Positions 26,526 through 27,191 of a stretch of DNA of 27,191 nt are shown here, one piece after another. The notes under the pieces are model-generated. The model was not told the DNA's origin and did no database searches. It worked only from the letters and a program-made list of their open reading frames with translations. Position numbers and translations under genes: made by a program. Each line of letters starts with the position of its first letter. Position 1 is the first letter of the stretch. Origin of the DNA: a virus; IMG/VR virus record IMGVR_UViG_3300044638_001261, positions 1-27,191 of that record, one strand, 5' to 3'.

Positions 26526-27130
26526 GTGACGAGCGTTTAAACCTAGTTGACAAAGTGCTGGCGTATGTCAGCAGCCCGTTCCGTCTCTTTGCAATGGTGC
26601 TGATGGCCGTGCTCACGTTTGCTGGCTACTTTGTATATACAAACCAAGAGTTGTTGATAGGGGCGTACAAAGAGTCCAGAAAGATTCCCAGCATTGCCGA
26701 AGACCGCGTAGAAGACGCAGCAGCCCATCTGTTTAAACAGTCTGGCGCACAGATCGTGGCGGTGTTCAAGGTCAACTCAATGTTTGGCACACGCATCCTG
26801 CACCGGGCCTACGCCAAGGACGGCAGGGACAAGACAAACGACGGGCTGGACGTGGGGCTGTTTACACAGAACGCAGGCAACAATTCGGATGTGGTCAAGC
26901 TCATGGCTAACGAGATTCCGTGCAGCGAGTACAAGTCAGCGCAGTCGGAAATGGGTTTGTGGTACATCGCCAAGGGCGTTACCTATACGTGCCGTATCAG
27001 TGTGCCACCGGAACCGGGCAGATTTGTTGGGCAAATCACCGTTGGCTGGGCTACCCAGCCTGAAGACATGGACAGCACCCGCGCCATGCTTCAAATTGCA
27101 GCAACCATGCTTTCAAGGAGTAAACAGTAA
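26522..27130 (+). CDS. Inner-membrane protein with periplasmic domain, 202 aa
   Basis: The ATG overlaps the previous TGA. A single N-terminal membrane span at about 20-39 (FRLFAMVLMAVLTFAGYFVY) is followed by a globular domain (RVEDAAAHLFKQSGAQIVAV, then MANEIPCSEYKSAQSEMGLW, YTCRISVPPEPGRFVGQITV). By the positive-inside rule the short N-terminus is cytoplasmic and the domain periplasmic. Two cysteines (C132 and C155 or thereabouts) could form a disulphide there. The domain pattern (KVNxxxGxRxLxRA, GxxYxCRxSVPP) recalls a family of uncharacterised phage membrane proteins. Holin, antiholin or superinfection-exclusion roles are possible; none is supported directly. Confidence 0.75.
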   Translation: MSDERLNLVDKVLAYVSSPFRLFAMVLMAVLTFAGYFVYTNQELLIGAYKESRKIPSIAEDRVEDAAAHLFKQSGAQIVAVFKVNSMFGTRILHRAYAKDGRDKTNDGLDVGLFTQNAGNNSDVVKLMANEIPCSEYKSAQSEMGLWYIAKGVTYTCRISVPPEPGRFVGQITVGWATQPEDMDSTRAMLQIAATMLSRSKQ

Positions 27131-27191
27131 TGGATTGGCTTAAACAAATCGCGCCCACAATTGCCACGGCAATGGGCGGTCCACTGGCGGG
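27130..27191 (+). CDS. Start of conserved phage protein MDWLKQIAPT family, cut by window edge
   Basis: The ATG shares a base with the upstream TAA (TAATG), and GGAG lies 14 nt upstream. The visible part, MDWLKQIAPTIATAMGGPLA, matches the opening of a small protein that I recall in a very large number of phage genomes, usually near lysis genes. The family combines a Gly/Ala-rich amphipathic N-terminus with a helical C-terminus and has no proven function. Only 20 complete codons are present. Confidence 0.8.
   Translation, partial: MDWLKQIAPTIATAMGGPLA

Overview
This window is a 27 kb piece of a double-stranded DNA tailed bacteriophage (Caudoviricetes). The evidence is an ordered head-morphogenesis block (small and large terminase, portal, scaffold, major capsid protein), head-tail adaptor-like proteins and a set of tail-fibre proteins. 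No bacterial housekeeping gene, integrase, rRNA or tRNA is visible. Several small proteins resemble ones I recall from marine and freshwater environmental phages, so an aquatic Gram-negative host is a reasonable guess, but nothing in the sequence fixes the host. No tape measure, sheath or DNA polymerase is visible, so the tail type is open. The P22-like portal and the adaptors lean towards a short-tailed phage.

Layout. (1) Positions 1-4440 hold ten leftward small genes, none with a firm function. They are probably early accessory genes. They are chained by ATGA overlaps or separated by short spacers built from recurring hairpins, here called family A and family B. Most starts share a GGAG-type ribosome site with a fixed spacing. 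(2) Positions 2700-3098 are non-coding and dense in repeats: five TGGACA boxes, an AT-only stretch, three direct copies and one inverted copy of a TCTTATC repeat. This is the best candidate for a replication origin or master operator. (3) Positions 4441-4833 form the divergent control region: hairpins, a candidate rightward sigma70 promoter overlapping a perfect 9+9 bp palindrome, and a leftward rho-independent terminator.

(4) Positions 4909-13171 hold the packaging and head operon: terS, terL, portal, a 64-residue protein, a GroES-like co-chaperonin, scaffold, two head-associated proteins and the major capsid protein, closed by a strong terminator at 13183. (5) Positions 13213-13311 are a structured leader with pseudoknot potential. 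(6) Positions 13312-20867 hold virion and connector genes, a run of very basic Lys/Gly-rich small proteins, two adaptor-like proteins, a zinc-ribbon protein and a tandem paralogue pair. (7) Positions 20893-25881 hold a tandem-repeat protein and five modular fibre-like proteins with small companion genes. Their N-terminal modules look conserved and their distal parts turn AT-rich. (8) Positions 25904-27191 hold membrane-anchored proteins, possibly lysis-related, and the start of one more gene cut by the window edge.

The most unusual items are the modular intergenic hairpins with a compensatory base change, the iteron-like region, the pseudoknot-capable leader after the capsid gene, an in-frame amber codon between a good ribosome site plus ATG and terS, and a C-terminal peptide (RGDGIAxKGxTKG-like) shared by three otherwise unrelated proteins.
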